Assembly: GCA_964019165.1 (NCBI GenBank)
Contig: OZ025274.1
Span: 8,862,407 to 8,926,406, forward strand
DNA: 64,000 nucleotides
Direction: 5' to 3'
Origin: Mastigias papua
Lineage: Eukaryota > Cnidaria > Scyphozoa > Rhizostomeae > Mastigiidae
Shown: positions 28,612 to 42,100 of the stretch, piece after piece
Numbering within the stretch: the first letter of the stretch is position 1
How the letters are laid out: each line of letters starts with the position of its first letter
Translations under genes and position numbers: made by a program
The notes under the pieces: generated by a model
What the model was told of the DNA's origin: nothing
Databases searched by the model: none
Seen by the model: the letters and a program-made list of their open reading frames with translations, nothing else

Positions 28612-31600
28612 ATCAGAGACTAAGGCTAATTTGAATAGGAAACATTGGCTACACTACTGGCATCGGTGTAACCATAGATGTAAAAGACGTTTAGTGTATG
28701 AGATTGACGCACTTCCACTCAATTTCAATCATACAACAGTATATGCACATATTGGCATTGCTTGTGATGGGCCTAAAATACGTATGTGTGCAAGGTCTGA
28801 CAATACTGCAATGACGACAGATCTGATGGTCATATGATATTATAAATGCTAGAGTCACTGCAGGAAAATGCTTAGATTATGTTTTGGAGCTATTGTACAC
28901 GTACTTCTAGTGATTGTAGGCCTTGCATAGTATTGTCAGTTTTGCGACATGTAAAGCACTTTAAAGCTGTATATAGAGTAAAATCAGAGACTAAGGCTAA
29001 TTTGAGTAGGACACATTGGCTACACTACTGGCATCGGTGTAACTATAGATGTAAAAGACGATTATTGTATGAGATTGACGCACTTCCACTCAATTTCAAT
29101 CATTCAACAGTATATACACATATTGGCATTGCCTGTGATGGGCCTAAAATACGTATGTGTGCAAGGTCTGACAATACAGCAATGACGACAGATCTGATGG
29201 TCATATGAAAATATAAATGCTAGATTCACTGCAGGAATATGCTTAGATTATGTTTTGGAGCTATTGTACACGTACTTCTAGTGATTGTAGGCCTTGCATA
29301 GTATTGTCAGTTTTGCGACATGTAAAGCACTTTAAAGCTGTATATAGTGTAAAACCAGAAACTAAGTCTAACTTGAGTAGGAAACATTAGTTAAACTACT
29401 GGCATCGGTGTAACAATAGATGTAAAAGACGTTTAGTGTATGAGATTGACGCACTTCCACTCAATTTCAATCATACAACAGTATATGCACATATTGGCAT
29501 TGCTTGTGATGGGCCTAAAATACGTATGTGTGCAAAGTCTGACAATACAGCAATGACGACAGATATGATGGTCATATGATAATATAAATGCTAGATTCAC
29601 TGCAGGAATATGCTTAGATTATGTTTTGGAGGTATTACACACGTACTTATAGTGATTGTAAGCCTTGCATAGTATTGTCAGTTTTGCGACATGTAAAGCA
29701 CTTTAAAGCTGTATATAGTGTAACCACAGAGACTAAGGCTAATTTGAATAGGAAAGAATAGCTACACTACTGGCATCGGTGTAACAATAGCTGTAAAAGA
29801 CGTTTAGTGTATGAGATTGACGCACTTCCACTCAATTTCAATCATACAACAGTATATGCACATATTGGCATTGCCTGTGATGGGCCTAAAATACGTATGT
29901 GTGCAAGGTCTGACAATACAGCAATGACGACAGATATGATGGTCATATGATAATATAAATGCTAGATTCACTGCAGGAATATGCTTAGATTATGTTTTGG
30001 AGGTATTACACACGTACTTATAGTGATTGTAAGCCTTGCATAGTATTGTCAGTTTTGCGACATGTAAAGCACTTTAAAGCTGTATATAGTGTAACCACAG
30101 AGACTAAGGCTAATTTGAATAGGAAAGAATAGCTACACTACTGGCATCGGTGTAACAATAGCTGTAAAAGACGTTTAGCGGATGAGATTGACGCATTTCC
30201 ACTCAATTTCAATCATTCAACAGTATATACACATATTGGCATTGCCTGTGATGGGCCTAAAATACGTATGTGTGCAAGGTCTGACAATACAGCAATGACG
30301 ACAGATCTGATGGTCATATGAAAATATAAATGCTAGATTCACTGCAGGAATATGCTTAGATTATGTTTTGGAGCTATTGTACACGTACTTCTAGTGATTG
30401 TAGGCCTTGCATAGTATTGTCAGTTTTGCGACATGTAAAGCACTTTAAAGCTGTATATAGTGTAAAACCAGAAACTAAGTCTAACTTGAGTAGGAAACAT
30501 TAGTTAAACTACTGGCATCGGTGTAACAATAGATGTAAAAGACGTTTAGTGTATGAGATTGACGCACTTCCACTCAATTTCAATCATACAACAGTATATG
30601 CACATATTGGCATTGCTTGTGATGGGCCTAAAATACGTATGTGTGCAAAGTCTGACAATACAGCAATGACGACAGATGTGATGGTCATATGATAATATAA
30701 ATGCTAGATTCACTGCAGGAATATGCTTAGATTATGTTTTGGAGGTATTACACACGTACTTATAGTGATTGTAAGCCTTGCATAGTATTGTCAGTTTTGC
30801 GACATGTAAAGCACTTTACAGCTGTATATAGTGTAACCACAGAGACTAAGGCTAATTTGAATAGGAAAGAATAGCTACACTACTGGCATCGGTGTAACAA
30901 TAGCTGTAAAAGACGTTTAGCGGATGAGATTGACGCATTTCCACTCAGTTTCAATCATTCAACAGTATATACACATATTGGCATTGCCTGTGATGGGCCT
31001 AAAATACGTATGTGTGCAAGGTCTGACAATACAGCAATGACGACAGATCTGATGGTCATATGAAAATATAAATGCTAGATTCACTGCAGGAATATGCTTA
31101 GATTATGTTTTGGAGCTATTGTACACGTACTTCTAGTGATTGTAGGCCTTGCATAGTATTGTCAGTTTTGCGACATGTAAAGCACTTTAAAGCTGTATAT
31201 AGTGTAAAACCAGAAACTAAGTCTAACTTGAGTAGGAAACATTAGTTAAACTACTGGCATCGGTGTAACAATAGATGTAAAAGACGTTTAGTGTATGAGA
31301 TTGACGCACTTCCACTCAATTTCAATCATACAACAGTATATGCACATATTGGCATTGCTTGTGATGGGCCTAAAATACGTATGTGTGCAAAGTCTGACAA
31401 TACAGCAATGACGACAGATGTGATGGTCATATGATAATATAAATGCTAGATTCACTGCAGGAATATGCTTAGATTATGTTTTGGAGGTATTACACACGTA
31501 CTTATAGTGATTGTAAGCCTTGCATAGTATTGTCAGTTTTGCGACATGTAAAGCACTTTACAGCTGTATATAGTGTAACCACAGAGACTAAGGCTAATTT

Positions 31601-31974
31601 GAATAGGAAAGAATAGCTACACTACTGGCATCGGTGTAACAATAGCTGTAAAAGACGTTTAGCGGATGAGATTGACGCATTTCCACTCAATTTCAATCAT
31701 TCAACAGTATATACACATATTGGCATTGCCTGTGATGGGCCTAAAATACGTATGTGTGCAAGGTCTGACAATACAGCAATGACGACAGATCTGATGGTCA
31801 TATGAAAATATAAATGCTAGATTCACTGCAGGAATATGCTTAGATTATGTTTTGGAGCTATTGTACACGTACTTCTAGTGATTGTAGGCCTTGCATAGTA
31901 TTGTCAGTTTTGCGACATGTAAAGCACTTTAAAGCTGTATATAGTGTAAAACCAGAAACTAAGTCTAACTTGAG
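28612..31974. repeat. C/D two-monomer block after the 6.3-kb duplication
   Basis: After the 3' part of E2 (28508) and E3 (28879) come C 29250, a mosaic D/C copy 29621, D 29992, C 30363, D 30734, C 31105, D 31476 and the 5' part of a hybrid C/B copy 31847. In 29621 the sequence is D type up to GACGTTTAG. It then has TGTATGAG, CGCACTTCC and GATATGATGG, as in C. The copies carry TAG at codon 47 of the satellite ORF, so no long open frame is present. Nothing else is seen. Confidence 0.88.
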
Positions 31975-33718
31975 TAGGAAACATTAGTATTTACTCCTGG
32001 CATCGGTGTAACCATAGATGTAAAAGACGTTTAGCGGATGAGATTGACCCATTTCCACTCAATTTCCCTCATACAACAGTATATGCACATATTGGCATTG
32101 CTTGTGATGGGCCTAAAATACGTATGTGTGCAAAGTCTGACAATACAGCAATGACGACAGATCTGATAGTCATATGATATTATAAATGCTAGATTCACTG
32201 CAGGAATATGCTTAGATTATGTTTTGGAGGTATTACACACGTACTTATAGTGATTGTAAGCCTTGCATAGTATTGTCAGTTTTGCGACATGTAAAGCACT
32301 TTAAAGCTGTATATAGTGTAACCACAGAGACTAAGGCTAATTTGAATAGGAAAGAATAGCTACACTACTGGCATCGGTGTAACAATAGCTGTAAAAGACG
32401 TTTAGCGGATGAGATTGACCCATTTCCACGCAATGTTTATCATACAACAGTATATGCACATATTGGCATTGCTTGTGATGGGCCTAAAATACGTATGTGT
32501 GCAAGGTCTGATAATACAGCAATGACGACAGATGTGATGGTCATATGATATTATAAATGCTAGATTCACTACAGAAATATGCTTAGATTATGTTTTGGAG
32601 CTATGACACACGTACTTATAGTGATTGTAGGCCTTGCATAGTATTGTCAGTTTTGCGACATGTAAAGCACTTTAAAGCTGTATATAGTGTTAAATCAGAG
32701 ACTAAGGCTAAGGCTAGTAGGAAACATTGGGTAAACTACTGGAATCGGTGTAACCATAGATGTAAAAGACGTTTAGCGGATGAGATTGACCCATGTCCAC
32801 TCAATTTCACTCATACAACAGTATATGCACATATTGGCATTGCTTGTGATGCGCTTAAAATACATATGTGTGCAAAGTCTGAGAATACAGCAATAACGAC
32901 TGATCTTATGGTCATATGATATTATAAATGCTAGATTGAGTGCAGGAATATGCTTAGATTATGTTTTGGAGCTATTACTCGCGTACTTATAGTGATTGTA
33001 GGCCGTCCATAGTAATTTCAGTTTTGCTACATGTAAAGCACTTTAAAGCTGTATATAGTGTAAAATCAGAGACTAAGGCTAATTTGAATAGGAAACATTG
33101 GCTACACTACTGGCATCGGTGTAACCATAGATGTAAAAGACGTTTAGTGTATGAGATTGACGCACTTCCACTCAATTTCACTCATACAACAGTATATGCA
33201 CATATTGGCATTGCTTGTGATGGGCCTAAAATACGTATGTGTGCAAGGTCTGACAATACTGCAATGACGACAGATCTGATGGTCATATGATATTATAAAT
33301 GCTAGAGTCACTGCAGGAAAATGCTTAGATTATGTTTTGGAGCTATTGTACACGTACTTCTAGTGATTGTAGGCCTTGCATAGTATTGTCAGTTTTGCGA
33401 CATGTAAAGCACTTTAAAGCTGTATATAGAGTAAAATCAGAGACTAAGGCTAATTTGAGTAGGACACATTGGCTACACTACTGGCATCGGTGTAACTATA
33501 GATGTAAAAGACGATTATTGTATGAGATTGACGCACTTCCACTCAATTTCAATCATTCAACAGTATATACACATATTGGCATTGCCTGTGATGGGCCTAA
33601 AATACGTATGTGTGCAAGGTCTGACAATACAGCAATGACGACAGATCTGATGGTCATATGAAAATATAAATGCTAGATTCACTGCAGGAATATGCTTAGA
33701 TTATGTTTTGGAGCTATT
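31975..33718. repeat. 1744-bp segment repeated at 2227 bp, left copy
   Basis: Monomer 31847 is a hybrid. Its 5' part is C type (AACCAGAAACTAAGTC, ACTTGAGTAGG) and its 3' part, from about 31975, is type B (ATTAGTATTTACTCC, 372 bp). From there the sequence matches 34202-35945, covering E0 (32219), E1 (32590), E2 (32961), E3 (33332) and the first bases of 33703. The match stops where this copy reads CTATTACAC and the other CTATTGTAC. One difference was seen: TACATATG near 32863 where the right copy has TACGTATG, turning the local Arg codon to His. Confidence 0.87.
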
Positions 33719-34201
33719 ACACACGTACTTATAGTGATTGTAGGCCTTGCATAGTATTGTCAGTTTTGCGACATGTAAAGCACTTTAAAGCTGTATATAG
33801 TGTAAAATCAGAGACTAAGGCTAAGGTTAGTAGGAAACATTGGGTAAACTACTGGAATCGGTGTAACCATAGATGTAAAAGACGTTTAGCGGATGAGATT
33901 GACCCATTTCCACTCAATTTCTCTCATACAACAGTATATGCACATATTGGCATTGCTTGTGATGGGCCTAAAATACGTATGTGTGCAAAGTCTGACAATA
34001 CAGCAATGACGACAGATCTCATGGTGATATGATAATATAAATGCTAGATTCACTGCAGGAATATGCTTAGATTATGTTTTGGAGGTATTTCACACGTACT
34101 TATAGTGATTGTAAGCCTTGCATAGTATTGTCAGTTTTGCGACATGTAAAGCACTTTACAGCTGTATATAGTGTAAAATCAGAGACTAAGGCTAATTGTA
34201 A

Positions 34202-35945
34202 TAGGAAACATTAGTATTTACTCCTGGCATCGGTGTAACCATAGATGTAAAAGACGTTTAGCGGATGAGATTGACCCATTTCCACTCAATTTCCCTCATA
34301 CAACAGTATATGCACATATTGGCATTGCTTGTGATGGGCCTAAAATACGTATGTGTGCAAAGTCTGACAATACAGCAATGACGACAGATCTGATAGTCAT
34401 ATGATATTATAAATGCTAGATTCACTGCAGGAATATGCTTAGATTATGTTTTGGAGGTATTACACACGTACTTATAGTGATTGTAAGCCTTGCATAGTAT
34501 TGTCAGTTTTGCGACATGTAAAGCACTTTAAAGCTGTATATAGTGTAACCACAGAGACTAAGGCTAATTTGAATAGGAAAGAATAGCTACACTACTGGCA
34601 TCGGTGTAACAATAGCTGTAAAAGACGTTTAGCGGATGAGATTGACCCATTTCCACGCAATGTTTATCATACAACAGTATATGCACATATTGGCATTGCT
34701 TGTGATGGGCCTAAAATACGTATGTGTGCAAGGTCTGATAATACAGCAATGACGACAGATGTGATGGTCATATGATATTATAAATGCTAGATTCACTACA
34801 GAAATATGCTTAGATTATGTTTTGGAGCTATGACACACGTACTTATAGTGATTGTAGGCCTTGCATAGTATTGTCAGTTTTGCGACATGTAAAGCACTTT
34901 AAAGCTGTATATAGTGTTAAATCAGAGACTAAGGCTAAGGCTAGTAGGAAACATTGGGTAAACTACTGGAATCGGTGTAACCATAGATGTAAAAGACGTT
35001 TAGCGGATGAGATTGACCCATGTCCACTCAATTTCACTCATACAACAGTATATGCACATATTGGCATTGCTTGTGATGCGCTTAAAATACGTATGTGTGC
35101 AAAGTCTGAGAATACAGCAATAACGACTGATCTTATGGTCATATGATATTATAAATGCTAGATTGAGTGCAGGAATATGCTTAGATTATGTTTTGGAGCT
35201 ATTACTCGCGTACTTATAGTGATTGTAGGCCGTCCATAGTAATTTCAGTTTTGCTACATGTAAAGCACTTTAAAGCTGTATATAGTGTAAAATCAGAGAC
35301 TAAGGCTAATTTGAATAGGAAACATTGGCTACACTACTGGCATCGGTGTAACCATAGATGTAAAAGACGTTTAGTGTATGAGATTGACGCACTTCCACTC
35401 AATTTCACTCATACAACAGTATATGCACATATTGGCATTGCTTGTGATGGGCCTAAAATACGTATGTGTGCAAGGTCTGACAATACTGCAATGACGACAG
35501 ATCTGATGGTCATATGATATTATAAATGCTAGAGTCACTGCAGGAAAATGCTTAGATTATGTTTTGGAGCTATTGTACACGTACTTCTAGTGATTGTAGG
35601 CCTTGCATAGTATTGTCAGTTTTGCGACATGTAAAGCACTTTAAAGCTGTATATAGAGTAAAATCAGAGACTAAGGCTAATTTGAGTAGGACACATTGGC
35701 TACACTACTGGCATCGGTGTAACTATAGATGTAAAAGACGATTATTGTATGAGATTGACGCACTTCCACTCAATTTCAATCATTCAACAGTATATACACA
35801 TATTGGCATTGCCTGTGATGGGCCTAAAATACGTATGTGTGCAAGGTCTGACAATACAGCAATGACGACAGATCTGATGGTCATATGAAAATATAAATGC
35901 TAGATTCACTGCAGGAATATGCTTAGATTATGTTTTGGAGCTATT
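34202..35945. repeat. 1744-bp segment repeated at 2227 bp, right copy
   Basis: This is the second copy of the B(3' part)-E0-E1-E2-E3 segment, with monomers at 34446, 34817, 35188 and 35559. Between the copies lie an A monomer (33703) and the 5' part of a B-like monomer (34074). The latter has GGTATTTCACACG and GTAAAATCAGAG where other B copies have GGTATTACACACG and GTAAACACAGAG. The spacing of 2227 bp equals six monomers including one of 372 bp. Confidence 0.87.
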
Positions 35946-38897
35946 GTACACGTACTTCTAGTGATTGTAGGCCTTGCATAGTATTGTCAGTTTTGCGACA
36001 TGTAAAGCACTTTAAAGCTGTATATAGTGTAAAACCAGAAACTAAGTCTAACTTGAGTAGGAAACATTAGTTAAACTACTGGCATCGGTGTAACAATAGA
36101 TGTAAAAGACGTTTAGTGTATGAGATTGACGCACTTCCACTCAATTTCAATCATACAACAGTATATGCACATATTGGCATTGCTTGTGATGGGCCTAAAA
36201 TACGTATGTGTGCAAAGTCTGACAATACAGCAATGACGACAGATATGATGGTCATATGATAATATAAATGCTAGATTCACTGCAGGAATATGCTTAGAGT
36301 ATGTTTTGGAGGTATTACACACGTACTTATAGTGATTGTAAGCCTTGCATAGTATTGTCAGTTTTGCGACATGTAAAGCACTTTACAGCTGTATATAGTG
36401 TAACCACAGAGACTAAGGCTAATTTGAATAGGAAAGAATAGCTACACTACTGGCATCGGTGTAACAATAGCTGTAAAAGACGTTTAGCGGATGAGATTGA
36501 CGCATTTCCACTCAATTTCAATCATTCAACAGTATATACACATATTGGCATTGCCTGTGATGGGCCTAAAATACGTATGTGTGCAAGGTCTGACAATACA
36601 GCAATGACGACAGATCTGATGGTCATATGAAAATATAAATGCTAGATTCACTGCAGGAATATGCTTAGATTATGTTTTGGAGCTATTGTACACGTACTTC
36701 TAGTGATTGTAGGCCTTGCATAGTATTGTCAGTTTTGCGACATGTAAAGCACTTTAAAGCTGTATATAGTGTAAAACCAGAAACTAAGTCTAACTTGAGT
36801 AGGAATCATTAGTTAAACTACTGGCATCGGTGTAACAATAGATGTAAAAGACGTTTAGTGTATGAGATTGACGCACTTCCACTCAATTTCAATCATACAA
36901 CAGTATATGCACATATTGGCATTGCTTGTGATGGGCCTAAAATACGTATGTGCGCAAAGTCTGACAATACAGCAATGACGACAGATGTGATGGTCATATG
37001 ATAATATAAATGCTAGATTCACTGCAGGAATATGCTTAGATTATGTTTTGGAGGTATTACACACGTACTTATAGTGATTGTAAGCCTTGCATAGTATTGT
37101 CAGTTTTGCGACATGTAAAGCACTTTACAGCTGTATATAGTGTAACCACAGAGACTAAGGCTAATTTGAATAGGAAAGAATAGCTACACTACTGGCATCG
37201 GTGTAACAATAGCTGTAAAAGACGTTTAGCGGATGAGATTGACGCATTTCCACTCAGTTTCAATCATTCAACAGTATATACACATATTGGCATTGCCTGT
37301 GATGGGCCTAAAATACGTATGTGTGCAAGGTCTGACAATACAGCAATGACGACAGATCTGATGGTCATATGAAAATATAAATGCTAGATTCACTGCAGGA
37401 ATATGCTTAGATTATGTTTTGGAGCTATTGTACACGTACTTCTAGTGATTGTAGGCCTTGCATAGTATTGTCAGTTTTGCGACATGTAAAGCACTTTAAA
37501 GCTGTATATAGTGTAAAACCAGAAACTAAGTCTAACTTGAGTAGGAAACATTAGTTAAACTACTGGCATCGGTGTAACAATAGATGTAAAAGACGTTTAG
37601 TGTATGAGATTGACGCACTTCCACTCAATTTCAATCATACAACAGTATATGCACATATTGGCATTGCTTGTGATGGGCCTAAAATACGTATGTGTGCAAA
37701 GTCTGACAATACAGCAATGACGACAGATGTGATGGTCATATGATAATATAAATGCTAGATTCACTGCAGGAATATGCTTAGATTATGTTTTGGAGGTATT
37801 ACACACGTACTTATAGTGATTGTAAGCCTTGCATAGTATTGTCAGTTTTGCGACATGTAAAGCACTTTACAGCTGTATATAGTGTAACCACAGAGACTAA
37901 GGCTAATTTGAATAGGAAAGAATAGCTACACTACTGGCATCGGTGTAACAATAGCTGTAAAAGACGTTTAGCGGATGAGATTGACGCATTTCCACTCAAT
38001 TTCAATCATTCAACAGTATATACACATATTGGCATTGCCTGTGATGGGCCTAAAATACGTATGTGTGCAAGGTCTGACAATACAGCAATGACGACAGATC
38101 TGATGGTCATATGAAAATATAAATGCTAGATTCACTGCAGGAATATGCTTAGATTATGTTTTGGAGCTATTGTACACGTACTTCTAGTGATTGTAGGCCT
38201 TGCATAGTATTGTCAGTTTTGCGACATGTAAAGCACTTTAAAGCTGTATATAGTGTAAAACCAGAAACTAAGTCTAACTTGAGTAGGAAACATTAGTTAA
38301 ACTACTGGCATCGGTGTAACAATAGATGTAAAAGACGTTTAGTGTATGAGATTGACGCACTTCCACTCAATTTCAATCATACAACAGTATATGCACATAT
38401 TGGCATTGCTTGTGATGGGCCTAAAATACGTATGTGCGCAAAGTCTGACAATACAGCAATGACGACAGATGTGATGGTCATATGATAATATAAATGCTAG
38501 ATTCACTGCAGGAATATGCTTAGATTATGTTTTGGAGGTATTACACACGTACTTATAGTGATTGTAAGCCTTGCATAGTATTGTCAGTTTTGCGACATGT
38601 AAAGCACTTTACAGCTGTATATAGTGTAACCACAGAGACTAAGGCTAATTTGAATAGGAAAGAATAGCTACACTACTGGCATCGGTGTAACAATAGCTGT
38701 AAAAGACGTTTAGCGGATGAGATTGACGCATTTCCACTCAGTTTCAATCATTCAACAGTATATACACATATTGGCATTGCCTGTGATGGGCCTAAAATAC
38801 GTATGTGTGCAAGGTCTGACAATACAGCAATGACGACAGATCTGATGGTCATATGAAAATATAAATGCTAGATTCACTGCAGGAATATGCTTAGATT
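35946..38897. repeat. C/D two-monomer block, 742-bp period
   Basis: C copies start at 35930, 36672, 37414 and 38156, and D copies at 36301, 37043, 37785 and 38527. The D copy at 36301 is preceded by GAGTATG instead of GATTATG. Private variants include AGGAATCATTAG in 36672. GTGCGCAAAG occurs in 36672 and 38156, and also in 12923. All copies close the satellite ORF by TAG at codon 47. Nothing else is seen. Confidence 0.92.
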
Positions 38898-39184
38898 ATG
38901 TTTTGGAGCTATTACACATGTACTTATAGTGATTGTAGGCCTTGCATAGTAATGTCAGTTTTGCGACATGTAAAGCACTGTAAAGATGTATATAGTGTAA
39001 AAACAAAGACTAAGGTTAAGTTGAGTAGGTAACATTGGCTAAACTACTGGCATCGGTGTAACCATAGATGTAAAAGACGTTTAGCGGATGAGATTGACCC
39101 ATTTCCACTCAATTTCTCTCATACAACAGTATATGCACATATTGGCATTGCTTGTGATGGGCCTAAAATACGTATGTGTGCAAA
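38898..39184. repeat. Hybrid monomer joining a C/D block to the 7-kb unit
   Basis: The 5' part has CTATTACACATG and GTAAAGATGTATATAG with AACAAAGACTAAGGTTAAG, as in monomer 1787. The 3' part has CCATTTCCACTC, TTCTCTCATAC and CTCATGGTGATATG, as in type A. A private change GAGTAGGTAACATTGG is present. The copy bridges a D monomer (38527) and a B monomer (39269). Confidence 0.75.
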
Positions 39185-42100
39185 GTCTGACAATACAGCA
39201 ATGACGACAGATCTCATGGTGATATGATAATATAAATGCTAGATTCACTGCAGGAATATGCTTAGATTATGTTTTGGAGGTATTACACACGTACTTATAG
39301 TGATTGTAAGCCTTGCATAGTATTGTCAGTTTTGCGACATGTAAAGCACTTTACAGCTGTATATAGTGTAAACACAGAGACTAAGGCTAATTGTAATAGG
39401 AAACATTAGTATTTACTCCTGGCATCGGTGTAACCATAGATGTAAAAGACGTTTAGCGGATGAGATTGACCCATTTCCACTCAATTTCCCTCATACAACA
39501 GTATATGCACATATTGGCATTGCTTGTGATGGGCCTAAAATACGTATGTGTGCAAGGTCTGACAATACAGCAATGACGACAGATCTGATGGTTATATGAT
39601 ATTTTAAATGCTAGATTCACTGCAGGAATATGCTTAGATTATGTTTTGGAGCTATTACACACGTACTTATAGTGATTGTACGCCTTGCATAGTAATGTCA
39701 GTTTTGCGACATGTAAAGCACTTTAAAGCTGTATATAGTGTTAAATCAGAGACTAAGGCTAAGGCTAGTAGGAAACATTGGGTAAACTACTGGAATCGGT
39801 GTAACCATAGATGTAAAAGACGTTTAGCGGATGAGATTGACCCATGTCCACTCAATTTCACTCATACAACAGTATATGCACATATTGGCATTGCTTGTGA
39901 TGCGCTTAAAATACGTATGTGTGCAAAGTCTGAGAATACAGCAATAACGACTGATCTTATGGTCATATGATATTATAAATGCTAGATTGAGTGCAGGAAT
40001 ATGCTTAGATTATGTTTTGGAGCTATTACTCGCGTACTTATAGTGATTGTAGGCCGTCCATAGTAATTTCAGTTTTGCTACATGTAAAGCACTTTAAAGC
40101 TGTATATAGTGTAAAATCAGAGACTAAGGCTAATTTGAATAGGAAACATTGGCTACACTACTGGCATCGGTGTAACCATAGATGTAAAAGACGTTTAGTG
40201 TATGAGATTGACGCACTTCCACTCAATTTCACTCATACAACAGTATATGCACATATTGGCATTGCTTGTGATGGGCCTAAAATACGTATGTGTGCAAGGT
40301 CTGACAATACTGCAATGACGACAGATCTGATGGTCATATGATATTATAAATGCTAGAGTCACTGCAGGAAAATGCTTAGATTATGTTTTGGAGCTATTGT
40401 ACACGTACTTCTAGTGATTGTAGGCCTTGCATAGTATTGTCAGTTTTGCGACATGTAAAGCACTTTAAAGCTGTATATAGAGTAAAATCAGAGACTAAGG
40501 CTAATTTGAGTAGGACACATTGGCTACACTACTGGCATCGGTGTAACTATAGATGTAAAAGACGATTATTGTATGAGATTGACGCACTTCAACTCAATTT
40601 CAATCATTCAACAGTATATACACATATTGGCATTGCCTGTGATGGGCCTAAAATACGTATGTGTGCAAGGTCTGACAATACAGCAATGACGACAGATCTG
40701 ATGGTCATATGAAAATATAAATGCTAGATTCACTGCAGGAATATGCTTAGATTATGTTTTGGAGCTATTGTACACGTACTTCTAGTGATTGTAGGCCTTG
40801 CATAGTATTGTCAGTTTTGCGACATGTAAAGCACTTTAAAGCTGTATATAGTGTAAAACCAGAAACTAAGTCTAACTTGAGTAGGAAACATTAGTTAAAC
40901 TACTGGCATCGGTGTAACAATAGATGTAAAAGACGTTTAGTGTATGAGATTGACGCACTTCCACTCAATTTCAATCATACAACAGTATATGCACATATTG
41001 GCATTGCTTGTGATGGGCCTAAAATACGTATGTGTGCAAAGTCTGACAATACAGCAATGACGACAGATGTGATGGTCATATGATAATATAAATGCTAGAT
41101 TCACTGCAGGAATATGCTTAGATTATGTTTTGGAGGTATTACACACGTACTTATAGTGATTGTAAGCCTTGCATAGTATTGTCAGTTTTGCGACATGTAA
41201 AGCACTTTACAGCTGTATATAGTGTAACCACAGAGACTAAGGCTAATTTGAATAGGAAAGAATAGCTACACTACTGGCATCGGTGTAACAATAGCTGTAA
41301 AAGACGTTTAGCGGATGAGATTGACGCATTTCCACTCAATTTCAATCATTCAACAGTATATACACATATTGGCATTGCCTGTGATGGGCCTAAAATACGT
41401 ATGTGTGCAAGGTCTGACAATACAGCAATGACGACAGATCTGATGGTCATATGAAAATATAAATGCTAGATTCACTGCAGGAATATGCTTAGATTATGTT
41501 TTGGAGCTATTGTACACGTACTTCTAGTGATTGTAGGCCTTGCATAGTATTGTCAGTTTTGCGACATGTAAAGCACTTTAAAGCTGTATATAGTGTAAAA
41601 CCAGAAACTAAGTCTAACTTGAGTAGGAAACATTAGTTAAACTACTGGCATCGGTGTAACAATAGATGTAAAAGACGTTTAGTGTATGAGATTGACGCAC
41701 TTCCACTCAATTTCAATCATACAACAGTATATGCACATATTGGCATTGCTTGTGATGGGCCTAAAATACGTATGTGTGCAAAGTCTGACAATACAGCAAT
41801 GACGACAGATGTGATGGTCATATGATAATATAAATGCTAGATTCACTGCAGGAATATGCTTAGATTATGTTTTGGAGGTATTACACACGTACTTATAGTG
41901 ATTGTAAGCCTTGCATAGTATTGTCAGTTTTGCGACATGTAAAGCACTTTACAGCTGTATATAGTGTAACCACAGAGACTAAGGCTAATTTGAATAGGAA
42001 AGAATAGCTACACTACTGGCATCGGTGTAACAATAGCTGTAAAAGACGTTTAGCGGATGAGATTGACAGATTTCCACTCAGTTTCAATCATTCAACAGTA

